Of a stretch of 35,498 bases of DNA, positions 25,069 through 32,088 are shown in pieces. Location: NCBI GenBank assembly GCA_964448135.1, contig CAYUVH010000002.1, forward strand, positions 1 to 35,498, written 5' to 3'. The notes under the pieces are model-generated. The model had not been told where the DNA came from. It ran no database searches and saw nothing but the letters and a program-made list of their open reading frames with translations. Every line of letters begins with the position of its first letter. The stretch's first letter is position 1. The position numbers were made by a program, and so were the translations under genes. Source of the DNA: CAYUVH01 sp964448135. Its GTDB lineage: Bacteria > Verrucomicrobiota > Verrucomicrobiia > Limisphaerales > UBA8199.

Positions 25069-26418
25069 TCACTTGCTGATGGCATCCAGGACGCCGCTGC
25101 GGAGGGCGAACCAAACAAATTGGAGAAACTCGTCCTCGGGTCGCCGGGTGTAGTTTACCGCGCCTGCTTTCACTTCACCCGTGGCATCGGGAGCGTTGGC
25201 GTTCCGGATTTTAAATTCGTTGGCCAGAAACGACGCGACGCGATTGCGCGCTCCCTTTTCCTGGTGGTCCTTGTTGAGAAAGGCAATTACGAGATCCTGG
25301 TAAATGCCCCGCACCTCCCCGCGCGCCTCGCCATCGAGGACCTCGACGACGTAATCAACGTGTTGGGCGCTGCCGGACTTGATCGTGGTGTGTTCCGCGA
25401 TATCCAGGAAGGGGTTGAGGCGGGTGAGATCCATCGCGCTCAGCCAGCCGGAATAGCGCAAGGAGAAGGCGGTCGTCGCGAGGGGAATGGTCATACGCAC
25501 CTTGAGGGTGGCGGCGTCCATGAGGTCGCCCTGGCCCTCGAGCTGGATGGCGGCGGGCGGTTTCACGCGGTTGGCGATGCCCTCGGCGGCCAGGCTCACG
25601 GAGCCGAAGGTCAACACGCCGGGATCGGCTCCCGCGACCACGCGTTCGCAGTAGATTATGCGACCGTTGGTGAGGCTGAGGCGGTCGATCGACAACGGAA
25701 AGGGGATCGCGGCCAGCGCTTCGTGCACCATGAGCGGGGGCTTCTCGAACGGCGGCACGGGCTTCTCCCGGCTGACCAGGGCGGCAAAAGCGGGGTCGGT
25801 GAAGTGGAGTGAGGCGACGTGAAATGATTTTCCCTGGAGCAGTTCGCGGTAGGCCAGGCCCAAAACCTGGCACTCCGGCGCGCGCACGTGAAAGCGGGTG
25901 GCGCGGTAGGGGGACGCAGCGAAGAATTGGTCATCGGTGACCAGGGTGCGGAGTTCGGCGCCCTGGGCGAGCAGTTCGGAGCGGGGGACCGATGCTTCGA
26001 GGCGCGCGCAAAGGACTCCGTAACGCACCGAGGGGAAACGCGCTTCGAGGTTCGTCACGTCGAGATGGGAGTGGGCGAAGACTTCCGCGAGCGCCGGCGC
26101 GCGATGGAGCAGCCGCGTCCAGTGGACGCCGGTGAGCGAGATCGGGCCGGTGGTGAAGGTGAAGTTGGTGGATTCGATGGAGACGGACTGAGCGGTAAGT
26201 TGGTTGGCGGCGGAGGAATAATTCAGGCGGCCGAGGCGGAGGACGGATCCGGGGTTGGCTTGGGCAAATGCGCGCTGGGCCCTGGCTTTGACGTAGCTGT
26301 TGAGGAGCGTTCCACCAAAAATAAAGAGGAGCAACGCGAGCGCGAAGACCAGCGCACCCAAACCCAATCCCAGCTTCTTGATGAGCCGGGGCCACGTCAA
26401 CTTCCTGCGGTTCTTCAT
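25069..26418 (-). CDS. AsmA-like envelope protein with one N-terminal membrane span
   Basis: The 449-aa product has a basic cytosolic N-terminus (MKNRRKLTWPRLIKKL), one transmembrane helix (about residues 17-40) and a long periplasmic part made of beta-strand-rich segments (RLGRLNYSSAANQLTAQSVSIESTNFTFTTGPISLTGVHW), ending in SxTIKSGSAQHVDYVVEVLDGEARGEVRGIYQDLVIAF. This resembles AsmA/DUF748-type proteins, which are thought to form lipid-transfer or outer-membrane assembly bridges. Family assignment is by overall look, not by a firm motif. The ATG at 26418 is used; a TTG one codon upstream also reads in frame. The gene is convergent with the GH25 gene (63 bp between stops) and has no operon partner. 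Confidence 0.6.
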   Translation of the reverse strand: MKNRRKLTWPRLIKKLGLGLGALVFALALLLFIFGGTLLNSYVKARAQRAFAQANPGSVLRLGRLNYSSAANQLTAQSVSIESTNFTFTTGPISLTGVHWTRLLHRAPALAEVFAHSHLDVTNLEARFPSVRYGVLCARLEASVPRSELLAQGAELRTLVTDDQFFAASPYRATRFHVRAPECQVLGLAYRELLQGKSFHVASLHFTDPAFAALVSREKPVPPFEKPPLMVHEALAAIPFPLSIDRLSLTNGRIIYCERVVAGADPGVLTFGSVSLAAEGIANRVKPPAAIQLEGQGDLMDAATLKVRMTIPLATTAFSLRYSGWLSAMDLTRLNPFLDIAEHTTIKSGSAQHVDYVVEVLDGEARGEVRGIYQDLVIAFLNKDHQEKGARNRVASFLANEFKIRNANAPDATGEVKAGAVNYTRRPEDEFLQFVWFALRSGVLDAISK

Positions 26419-26726
26419 CAATTCAGCCCAAGGTCTTTTTGAATCGGCGGGATAGTGTCGCTACGTTCGGTGCACACAACTTCTGCCGGCAGGTTTCAAT
26501 AGCTAATGGGGGGCCAACCGCTTCCCGATGAGCCTGGCGCTCCAATTCAATGAGTTAGCGGGGTCGGGACGGTTGGAGGGAGAACTTTGAATGGTCGGCG
26601 GCCTTGCAGTTTGCGGCAAACTCGCCATTGCGTTGTGCAATGCGCGACATTTGCATCGAGCGCGTGGGCAAATTATTGCCCGCCCCCGGCACGGGGAGTC
26701 GGAGAGGTTCATTTTTCCGACTCTTT

Positions 26727-26752
26727 CGCCGTGCACCTCCTCCGTCACGGCG
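26727..26752. repeat. Hairpin in a gene-poor gap (26419-27080)
   Basis: CGCCGTG-N12-CACGGCG is a perfect 7-bp stem. It sits in a 662-bp gap with no convincing gene; the open frames there lack start context or family likeness. G+C-rich palindromic stretches such as CCCGCCCCCGGCACGGGGAG lie nearby. No T-run follows. Confidence 0.4.
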
Positions 26753-26908
26753 ATGCCGGGTGCGGGCAAGACCGAATAAGCATAACGCGGGCCCGGGAGT
26801 GATGCGGTCAAAAGACGGGGGATTTTGAAGGATTTATCCGCGCAAGGGGACGGTGGGTGCGTGAGGTTCACGCACAGGGGATGAATTTCACGCGTCCGCC
26901 GGGGGCGG

Positions 26909-27029
26909 AAAGGACGAAGCTCCAAGTGCCAAGGACCAGAGAAACACCAAGGACCAAGAACCAAGTTCCAGTTAAGCACCAAAGTTCAAATTCCAAACTT
27001 CAGGGAAGCAGCAAGCTTCAACGATTCAA
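26909..27029 (+). repeat. 7-bp periodic repeat DNA
   Basis: AA dinucleotides (usually CCAAG, TTCAA or GCAAG) recur every 7 bp. One run is 26917, 26924, 26931. A second is 26949, 26956, 26963. A third is 26974, 26981, 26988, 26995. A fourth is 27006, 27013, 27020, 27027. Between runs the phase slips by 4 bp. The stretch is rich in CCAAGGA/CCAAGTT/TTCAAAT words. It is 3' of the RidA gene, about 50 bp past its stop, and is noncoding. Confidence 0.7.
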
Positions 27030-27080
27030 AATGCAAGTGGGACCAGGGGTGAGGTTGCGTCGCTCGGTGGAAGGTGGATC

Positions 27081-27470
27081 CTAGGACGACTTACGAGCGA
27101 CGCAGTCAATCTCCACTTTGATGCTGTTCCAGAGGACGGATTGGACGGTGGTGCGGGCGGGGAGGACGGTGGCGGATTTGAAGAATTCGCGATAGACGGC
27201 GTTGTAGCGGTCGAAGTCTTCCATGTCGGCGAGGTGCACGGTGGTTTTGACGACGTCGTTGACGGTGCAGCCGGCGGCTTGGAGTATCTTTTCCATTTGC
27301 TTGAGGGTGTAAAGCGTCTCGTCCTCGATGGAGCCGCGGACGGGCTCGGCGGTTTTGGGGTCCACGGGGCCCTGGCCGCTGACGTAGACCCAACCGTCGA
27401 TCTCGACGGCGGAGGAGTAGGCGCCGGTGCTCTTTTCCTTGTCGGGGTGGCGGATTTCGCGTTTGGACAT
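27081..27470 (-). CDS. RidA-family enamine/imine deaminase
   Basis: The 129-aa product has the length and motif order of the YjgF/YER057c/UK114 (RidA) family: VYVSGQGPVDPKT (about residues 28-40), a helix QMEKILQAAGCTVNDVVKTTVHLADMEDF, FDRYNAVYREFF, then PARTTV with R106 and VEIDCVA with E120. R106 is the substrate carboxylate-binding arginine of true RidA proteins. It forms trimers and hydrolyses reactive enamines or imines from PLP enzymes to keto acids and ammonia. The ATG at 27470 is chosen because the family begins there; the frame is open upstream but runs through repeat DNA. It is a single gene with no operon partner, so its precise substrate within the family is open. Confidence 0.9.
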   Translation of the reverse strand: MSKREIRHPDKEKSTGAYSSAVEIDGWVYVSGQGPVDPKTAEPVRGSIEDETLYTLKQMEKILQAAGCTVNDVVKTTVHLADMEDFDRYNAVYREFFKSATVLPARTTVQSVLWNSIKVEIDCVARKSS

Positions 27471-27483
27471 GAAGTAATTTAAC

Positions 27484-27513
27484 CACGGATGGACACGGAT
27501 GAACACGGATTTT
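27484..27513 (+). repeat. Three 10-bp repeats CACGGATGRA
   Basis: CACGGAT recurs at 27484, 27494 and 27504 with exact 10-bp period, starting 13 bp upstream of the RidA start (minus strand) and running into the heptad repeat. It occupies the likely leader or promoter of that gene. Confidence 0.8.
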
Positions 27514-27515
27514 TG

Positions 27516-27606
27516 GAATGACGAAGCACGAATGAGGGGAATGGGGAATGACGAAATCCGAATGACGAATGACGAAAGAAGCTCGAAGCTCAAATTCCGA
27601 AACGAG
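27516..27606 (+). repeat. Thirteen consecutive 7-bp units (GAATGAC-type)
   Basis: Cutting from 27516 in steps of seven gives GAATGAC, GAAGCAC, GAATGAG, GGGAATG, GGGAATG, ACGAAAT, CCGAATG, ACGAATG, ACGAAAG, AAGCTCG, AAGCTCA, AATTCCG, AAACGAG. AA recurs every 7 bp with shifts in phase. A complementary TT-every-7 stretch at 27644-27671 (ATTCGACATTCCTTCGTCC...) is an inverted partner, so the whole 27516-27671 block could fold. It lies between the RidA and ceramidase-like genes, both on the minus strand, and is noncoding. Confidence 0.75.
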
Positions 27607-27665
27607 GTGGTGATACAGGTTGTCACTCCTGGTCATTGGGGCATTCGACATTCCTTCGTCCTTCG

Positions 27666-29162
27666 TCATTTTTCCTTTGCCACGTCGAAAAGCGCTGCCA
27701 ACAACCCAGCTATCAACGCCGGCCCCGACTCGTTCGTGAACGGAAACTGGCCGGTGAACTTTGGCGACTGCAGCGCGGCGTAACCGCCGCGGGCGATTTC
27801 GGCGGGGTCGGGGACGTAGCCGATGGAGCCGTTGGAGAAGCCGAGGATGAAGAGGTCGTCCTCATTTGCATGTGGAATGGCAGGGGAACGTCCGCCCTCA
27901 CCCCGGCCCTCTCCCCCAGGAGAGGGGGAATCATCGGCCACTTTGGGTGTGCTGTTTGCAGCAGTGGTTTTTGCAGCCAGTTGTGCCCAGCGGCGGCGGA
28001 GGTCGAGGCCGAATTGGGTGAAGAGTTCGGAGGGGTGGGCGGAGAAGAAGACGTCGCCGAGGCGGAGGGCCTGGACTTCGATTTCGAGATGCTCGGGGCG
28101 GGTGTCGAGGTCGGGGAGGATGCGGTCGGTCCATTCGACGGCGAAGCGCGCCATGGCGGCGACGGCTTTTTCGACGCTGCCGCCGTAGCGGAGGGGCAGG
28201 CGTTCGGGCTGGCCGACGCAGACGCGGGCGACGCCGGTGAGCCAGTTGGTTTGATCGCCAGTGGCCTGGCGATGCAGGCCTTCTTCGCGGTCGCGAAGAA
28301 TTTCCTCGCGACGCCAGCGGCGGGTGGGGAGGTTGACGCGATGGGAAACGGTGGCGAGGCCGGGCGCTTCGATGGGACGGGGGTTTTCAAGCGCAGCGAG
28401 GACGGTCTGGGTCACGGCGCGGGCGGGTTCGAAGCGGCGGGCGGTGCCGTTGAATTCGCGGCGGAAGTTGGTGTCGCCGACGTTGCCCTGAAGATAGAGG
28501 GCGGTTGCGCCGGGGAGGGCGGCTTCGAGTTGGTCCACGACTTCGCCCGGCCAGTCGCGGCTGAGCGCGCGGGGTTCGGATTCCATGTGCGCGGTGCAGT
28601 GGGAATGAAAATTTACGGCGAGGGCAAGCGGGCGGCCACCGATGGTATCGGCGCGGAGGATGGAGACGCGGTTGTCGGTGGGGCCGCCGGGTTGGGCGCG
28701 GTTGAAGGTCAGGCCGGCGAGTTCGGCGGCGGAGACGGAGAGGCGGGCGGGCTGGCGTTGTTGCCAGGCGGCGGCGATGGCGGAGGCGGCTTCATCGGCA
28801 GCGAAGGCGAGATAGGCGGGATGCTGTTCGCCACCGCCGAGGATGAGGCCGGCGGTGGGGGCGTTGTGGCTGTGCGAGCAATTGACGCAGATGGACTCGG
28901 GCCGCAGGCCCGTGGCGGCGGCGGCTTTTTCGCGGATGCGCGCGGTGAACGCGACGTCGTTATACATCAGGTCGAGCGCCACGAGCGCGAGTGAGTTTCC
29001 GGCGGCGTCAGTGATGATCAGCGCGGTGGCGTGGAGATTGTCGCGCACGGTTTGCCAGGTACGATTCAGGTAGTAACCGAGGCCGGCGAGTTCGACGTCC
29101 GGCGGGGGATTGATCACGCGGCGGGCGACGCCCACCTGCCAGTGCGGTGCATGCGAGCTCAT
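27666..29162 (-). CDS. Neutral/alkaline ceramidase-like protein (paralogue 1)
   Basis: 498 aa. Family blocks of the neutral/alkaline ceramidase N-terminal domain are present: a start VGVARRVINPP, the metal-binding CSHSHNAPTAG (H97, H99), FHSHCTAHMESEP with H187/H189, and GFSNGSIGYVPDPAEIARGGY near the end. The usual NxGDxSPN site reads GNVGDTNFR, so the catalytic serine position is N232. It lacks the C-terminal Ig-like domain of the Pseudomonas enzyme. No signal peptide is visible. Residues 392-436 form an insertion, partly encoded by a G+C-rich repeat. The start overlaps the TauE/SafE gene as ATGA. True ceramidase activity is doubtful; an amidohydrolase on another N-acyl or sugar substrate, or a non-catalytic role, is possible. 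Confidence 0.85.
   Translation of the reverse strand: MSSHAPHWQVGVARRVINPPPDVELAGLGYYLNRTWQTVRDNLHATALIITDAAGNSLALVALDLMYNDVAFTARIREKAAAATGLRPESICVNCSHSHNAPTAGLILGGGEQHPAYLAFAADEAASAIAAAWQQRQPARLSVSAAELAGLTFNRAQPGGPTDNRVSILRADTIGGRPLALAVNFHSHCTAHMESEPRALSRDWPGEVVDQLEAALPGATALYLQGNVGDTNFRREFNGTARRFEPARAVTQTVLAALENPRPIEAPGLATVSHRVNLPTRRWRREEILRDREEGLHRQATGDQTNWLTGVARVCVGQPERLPLRYGGSVEKAVAAMARFAVEWTDRILPDLDTRPEHLEIEVQALRLGDVFFSAHPSELFTQFGLDLRRRWAQLAAKTTAANSTPKVADDSPSPGGEGRGEGGRSPAIPHANEDDLFILGFSNGSIGYVPDPAEIARGGYAALQSPKFTGQFPFTNESGPALIAGLLAALFDVAKEK
27895..27929. repeat. G+C-rich palindromic repeat inside the ceramidase-like gene
   Basis: The core is CCCTCACCCCGG followed by the hairpin CCCTCTCC-CCCA-GGAGAGGG (27907-27926). 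In frame it encodes PSPGGEGRGEGG. A degenerate relative with a longer loop lies at 30127-30201. The word is a common dispersed intergenic sequence in many bacterial genomes, so finding it in frame inside a gene is notable. Confidence 0.75.
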
Positions 29163-29878
29163 TTGTGAAACAGCAAGTAGTATACGCCTGAGACTGCGAT
29201 GAAGATGAACACCCCCTGGCGCATGCGCTTCGGATCGATTCGCTGCAGCGTGTGGTGCCCAAGCCAGATGGCGAGATACAGCGGCACGGCCATCAACAAA
29301 GCCTGCCACCACGTGACGCCAGTCAGAAGGCCGACCTGGTGATAGAGGAGCATGCGCAGCACGCAACTGGTCGTAATGGTCACCTGCAGGTAGGCCATGA
29401 CGTGGCTGCGCGACCACGGATGCGCGTACGCGTACGCAGCAGTGGGCATGCCCCCGAGGTTGAAGGCGCCGCTCATCACGCCGCTGAAGAGGCCGAGCGG
29501 AACGGTCAGGGGGGCGGGAAAGGATTTTGCCTGCGCGGGAAAGAGAAATTCGCGCAGGGCATAGGCGAGCATCAGGCCGCCAAGGACGCGGACCAGCAGT
29601 GTCTCGCTGCCGCGCTCGAGAAAAAACACGCCAAAGGGAATTCCCGCGCAGATGCAAACCAGGAACAGCAGGCCGAGCCGGGGTTTGTATTCGCGATAAT
29701 GGCGGATGAAGGTCGTGACTGTGGCGAGCAGGGAAAAGGCCGTGGAAATGACCGCCGCCTGTTTGACGCTCATGAACAGCGGCATGAGCGACATGGATAC
29801 CAGGCCGAAGCCGAAGCCGGTCAGGCTCTGTACGAAACCCGCGCACGCAAGAGCGGCGGCCAGGAGGAAGACGTTCAT
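29159..29878 (-). CDS. TauE/SafE-family membrane exporter
   Basis: The 239-aa product is almost wholly hydrophobic, with about eight predicted spans. The first TauE/SafE repeat begins at GFVQSLTGFGFGLVSMSLMPLF. The second repeat contains LGLFSGVMSGAFNLGGMPTAAYAYAH, with the G(x)NxGGP-like loop expected in this family. Members move sulfite, sulfoacetate or other small organic anions out of the cell, but many are of unknown substrate. The stop overlaps the ATG of the ceramidase-like gene (ATGA), so the two are co-translated and probably functionally linked. The ATG at 29878 begins a typical TauE N-terminus. A MITE-like element lies 53 bp upstream, possibly in the promoter region. Confidence 0.88.
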   Translation of the reverse strand: MNVFLLAAALACAGFVQSLTGFGFGLVSMSLMPLFMSVKQAAVISTAFSLLATVTTFIRHYREYKPRLGLLFLVCICAGIPFGVFFLERGSETLLVRVLGGLMLAYALREFLFPAQAKSFPAPLTVPLGLFSGVMSGAFNLGGMPTAAYAYAHPWSRSHVMAYLQVTITTSCVLRMLLYHQVGLLTGVTWWQALLMAVPLYLAIWLGHHTLQRIDPKRMRQGVFIFIAVSGVYYLLFHK

Positions 29879-29930
29879 GTCGCGGGAGCTACGGTGCCAG
29901 AATCGCGAGTGGTGGGCGAGATTTCCCTAA

Positions 29931-30095
29931 GAGCGTGTTTGAAAAATATGCCGGTCGGTCTTGCGGCGGGGCGGGGCGGCTGGCGTCGTTGCTCCTCGGT
30001 TACAGATTTCTGGCGAATATGCGCCCTCGTCGCGCCTCGCCATCCACCCCGCCGCGCTCGCAATCCCTTTCCCAGCCTATTTTTCAAACACGCTC
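29931..30095. mobile_element. MITE-like element with 18-bp inverted ends and TAA target duplication
   Basis: The ends are GAGCGTGTTTGAAAAATA (29931-29948) and its exact reverse complement (30078-30095). TAA flanks both sides (29928-29930 and 30096-30098), consistent with a 3-bp target duplication. The 129-bp interior has no open frame with a transposase motif, so it is non-autonomous. A 3-bp duplication and ends starting GAG are compatible with IS5-type transposases, which is an inference only. It lies between the divergent TauE/SafE gene and symporter gene. Confidence 0.85.
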
Positions 30096-30126
30096 TAAGC
30101 CGGAACGATTCAGTCGGAGGGAAAAA

Positions 30127-30201
30127 TCCCCCTCACCCCGGCCCACTCCCATCCGCCTTCGCGAGGACGCTTCGGCGCGACAAGAAAGGAGAGGGGGAGC
30201 G
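30127..30201. repeat. Degenerate relative of the CCCTCACCCCGG repeat
   Basis: CCCCCTCACCCCGGCC at 30128-30143 pairs in part with GGAGAGGGGG at 30188-30197, around a long loop that itself holds short palindromes. It resembles the element inside the ceramidase-like gene at 27895. The rest of the gap to the symporter start (30202-30398) shows nothing I can support. Confidence 0.5.
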
Positions 30202-30398
30202 GTTGGACGATTTGGGTAGAACTCACCTTTTGGGAACGTCGTCCGGCGCGGGTGGCCGGAAAGGATGCGCCTCGTTACCTCGGCTGCTACGACGGGTTTT
30301 AAAGAGGCGGCGACAAATTTCCTTGCGCGCCCGGCATCGCGGCGGATGATACGCGGATGTTCAGCCTGACTCCGCCAGCCGCCCGCTGGGTTTGAGCG

Positions 30399-32057
30399 AT
30401 GGATAGCCACGCCAGCCTCAGCGTGATTGATCTCGCGGTGTTCGCCACCTATATGGTGGTGACCATCGCGCTGGGCTTCTGGGCGGGACGCACGGGCAAG
30501 GACACGGCCCGCGGTTATTTCCTCGGCAACAAAACCATTCCGTGGTTCGTGGTGGGTTCCTCGATGGTGGCCGCGGATATCAGTAGCGAACAGTTCATCT
30601 CGAACGTCGGCGGGGCCTACAAACACGGCATCATCCTGGCCGCGGGCGATTGGAACGCCTGGATTATTTACAGCCTGCTAATCCTGATCTTCCTGCCGTA
30701 TTACCTGCGCACCGGTGTTTACACGATGCCCGAGTTTCTCGAGCGCCGTTACAACCCGGCGTGCCGTTTCATCTTCGCGATCGCCTCGATCGCCGGGTTC
30801 GTCGCGGCCATCAATGCCGGCGCGCTGTATTCCGGGGGCATCATGCTGGACAGTTTTTTTGGCGATGACCTGTCGCGCGTCCTGCCGACGATTTCGCTTT
30901 TCGGCCAGACGATCACGCCCGTGGTGCTTTACATCGTGTTCTTCGCGGTCACGACGGGTGTTTACACCATTTACGGCGGGTTGAAGTCGGCGGCGTGGAC
31001 GGATTTTTTGCAGATCATCATTTTGCTGTTTGCCGGGTTTCTCGTGCCGGTGCTCGCGTTGCGCGCGGCGGGCGATATGAGCGGTTTTGTACAGGCGAAC
31101 CCGGAACACTTTCAAATGTTCAAACCGCCCACCCATAAAGTATTTCCGTTCACGGGGGTGTTTACGGGATTTTTGTCGGTGGGCATCTGGTATAGCTGCA
31201 CGAGCCAGCACATGGTGCAGCGGATTCTCTCGGCGAAGAATGAATGGCATGCGCGCGTGGGCGTGGTGTGCGCGGGATTCCTGCACATCATCATGCCGTT
31301 CTTTTTCATCGTGCCCGGCATCATCGCTTTCAAGATGTTTCCCGCCCTGCCGCATCCGGACCGCGCCTACCTGGAATTGGTAAAAGCGCTGATCCCCACC
31401 GGGCTCAAGGGACTTTTGCTCGCCGGCATGGCCGCGGCGCTCATGGGGCATGTCGCGACCGTCCTGAACTCCGCTTCCACCATCATCACAATTGATTTGT
31501 ACAAGCGCCTCACCAAGCACGAAGTCACCGAGAAGCAGCAGGTGCGTTTCGGCCGCTGGAGCGGCGCGGCGGTGTTGCTGGCGAGCATCTATATCGCCAT
31601 CCTTTACACCCGCACCACTACGCCGCTCTTTGAGAAGGTGCAAACGGTTTTCTTTTTCATCGCGCCGCCCTTCGCGGTGGTGTTCACGCTGGGCATCCTG
31701 TGGCGTCGCGCCAACGGCACGGGCGCGGTCATGACGATGCTGCTGGGTTTCATTTTCAGTTGGGCCCTGTTCCAGTTCGAACTGCTCGGCCGGTTCAACA
31801 CTTTCAACCATCGCGCGCTGGCTACGTGGATATTTTGCATGGCGGTCATGTTCGTCGTCTCGCTCGCCACCGTGCCGCCGCCGCGCGAGAAAACTGACGG
31901 CATCATCTGGAACCGCAACTATCTTTCCCTGCCCCCCGAAGAACAACAGAAGTATCGCGGGATCAAAGACTGGCGGCTATGGTGGGGATTGTTCGTCGGC
32001 ATCGTGCTGATGATTTACGCGTTCTTCCTGTGGCAGCGCATCCGGCATCCGTGGTGA
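30399..32057 (+). CDS. Sodium:solute symporter (SSS family)
   Basis: The 552-aa integral membrane protein has about 13-14 spans. The N-terminus LAVFATYMVVTIALGFWAGR with FLGNKTIPWFVVGSSMVAADISSEQFISNVGGAY is typical of SGLT-like members, and GLLLAGMAAALMGHVATVLNSASTIITIDLYKR is the conserved mid-region helix 8 motif with sodium-site serines. Such proteins take up sugars, myo-inositol or other solutes with Na+. The substrate cannot be read from sequence. The gene is followed 31 bp later by a ceramidase-like gene on the same strand, so the two likely form an operon in which the symporter imports a product or substrate of that enzyme. The ATG at 30399 has only a short upstream open frame ending just before it. 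Confidence 0.92.
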   Translation: MDSHASLSVIDLAVFATYMVVTIALGFWAGRTGKDTARGYFLGNKTIPWFVVGSSMVAADISSEQFISNVGGAYKHGIILAAGDWNAWIIYSLLILIFLPYYLRTGVYTMPEFLERRYNPACRFIFAIASIAGFVAAINAGALYSGGIMLDSFFGDDLSRVLPTISLFGQTITPVVLYIVFFAVTTGVYTIYGGLKSAAWTDFLQIIILLFAGFLVPVLALRAAGDMSGFVQANPEHFQMFKPPTHKVFPFTGVFTGFLSVGIWYSCTSQHMVQRILSAKNEWHARVGVVCAGFLHIIMPFFFIVPGIIAFKMFPALPHPDRAYLELVKALIPTGLKGLLLAGMAAALMGHVATVLNSASTIITIDLYKRLTKHEVTEKQQVRFGRWSGAAVLLASIYIAILYTRTTTPLFEKVQTVFFFIAPPFAVVFTLGILWRRANGTGAVMTMLLGFIFSWALFQFELLGRFNTFNHRALATWIFCMAVMFVVSLATVPPPREKTDGIIWNRNYLSLPPEEQQKYRGIKDWRLWWGLFVGIVLMIYAFFLWQRIRHPW

Positions 32058-32088
32058 AATTTGTTATAAGCTGCCCGTCCGAACTACG

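Noticed and set aside
26503..26982. 159-aa minus-strand open frame in the gap
   Set aside because: No start context or family likeness; it runs through the 7-bp periodic repeat.
27636..28994. 452-aa plus-strand open frame rich in Gly/Ala/Glu
   Set aside because: Antisense shadow of ceramidase-like paralogue 1, starting in repeat DNA.
29163..29846. N-terminal extension of the ceramidase-like frame to 726 aa
   Set aside because: The extra part is out of frame with, and covered by, the TauE/SafE gene; the family start is at 29162 with an ATGA overlap.
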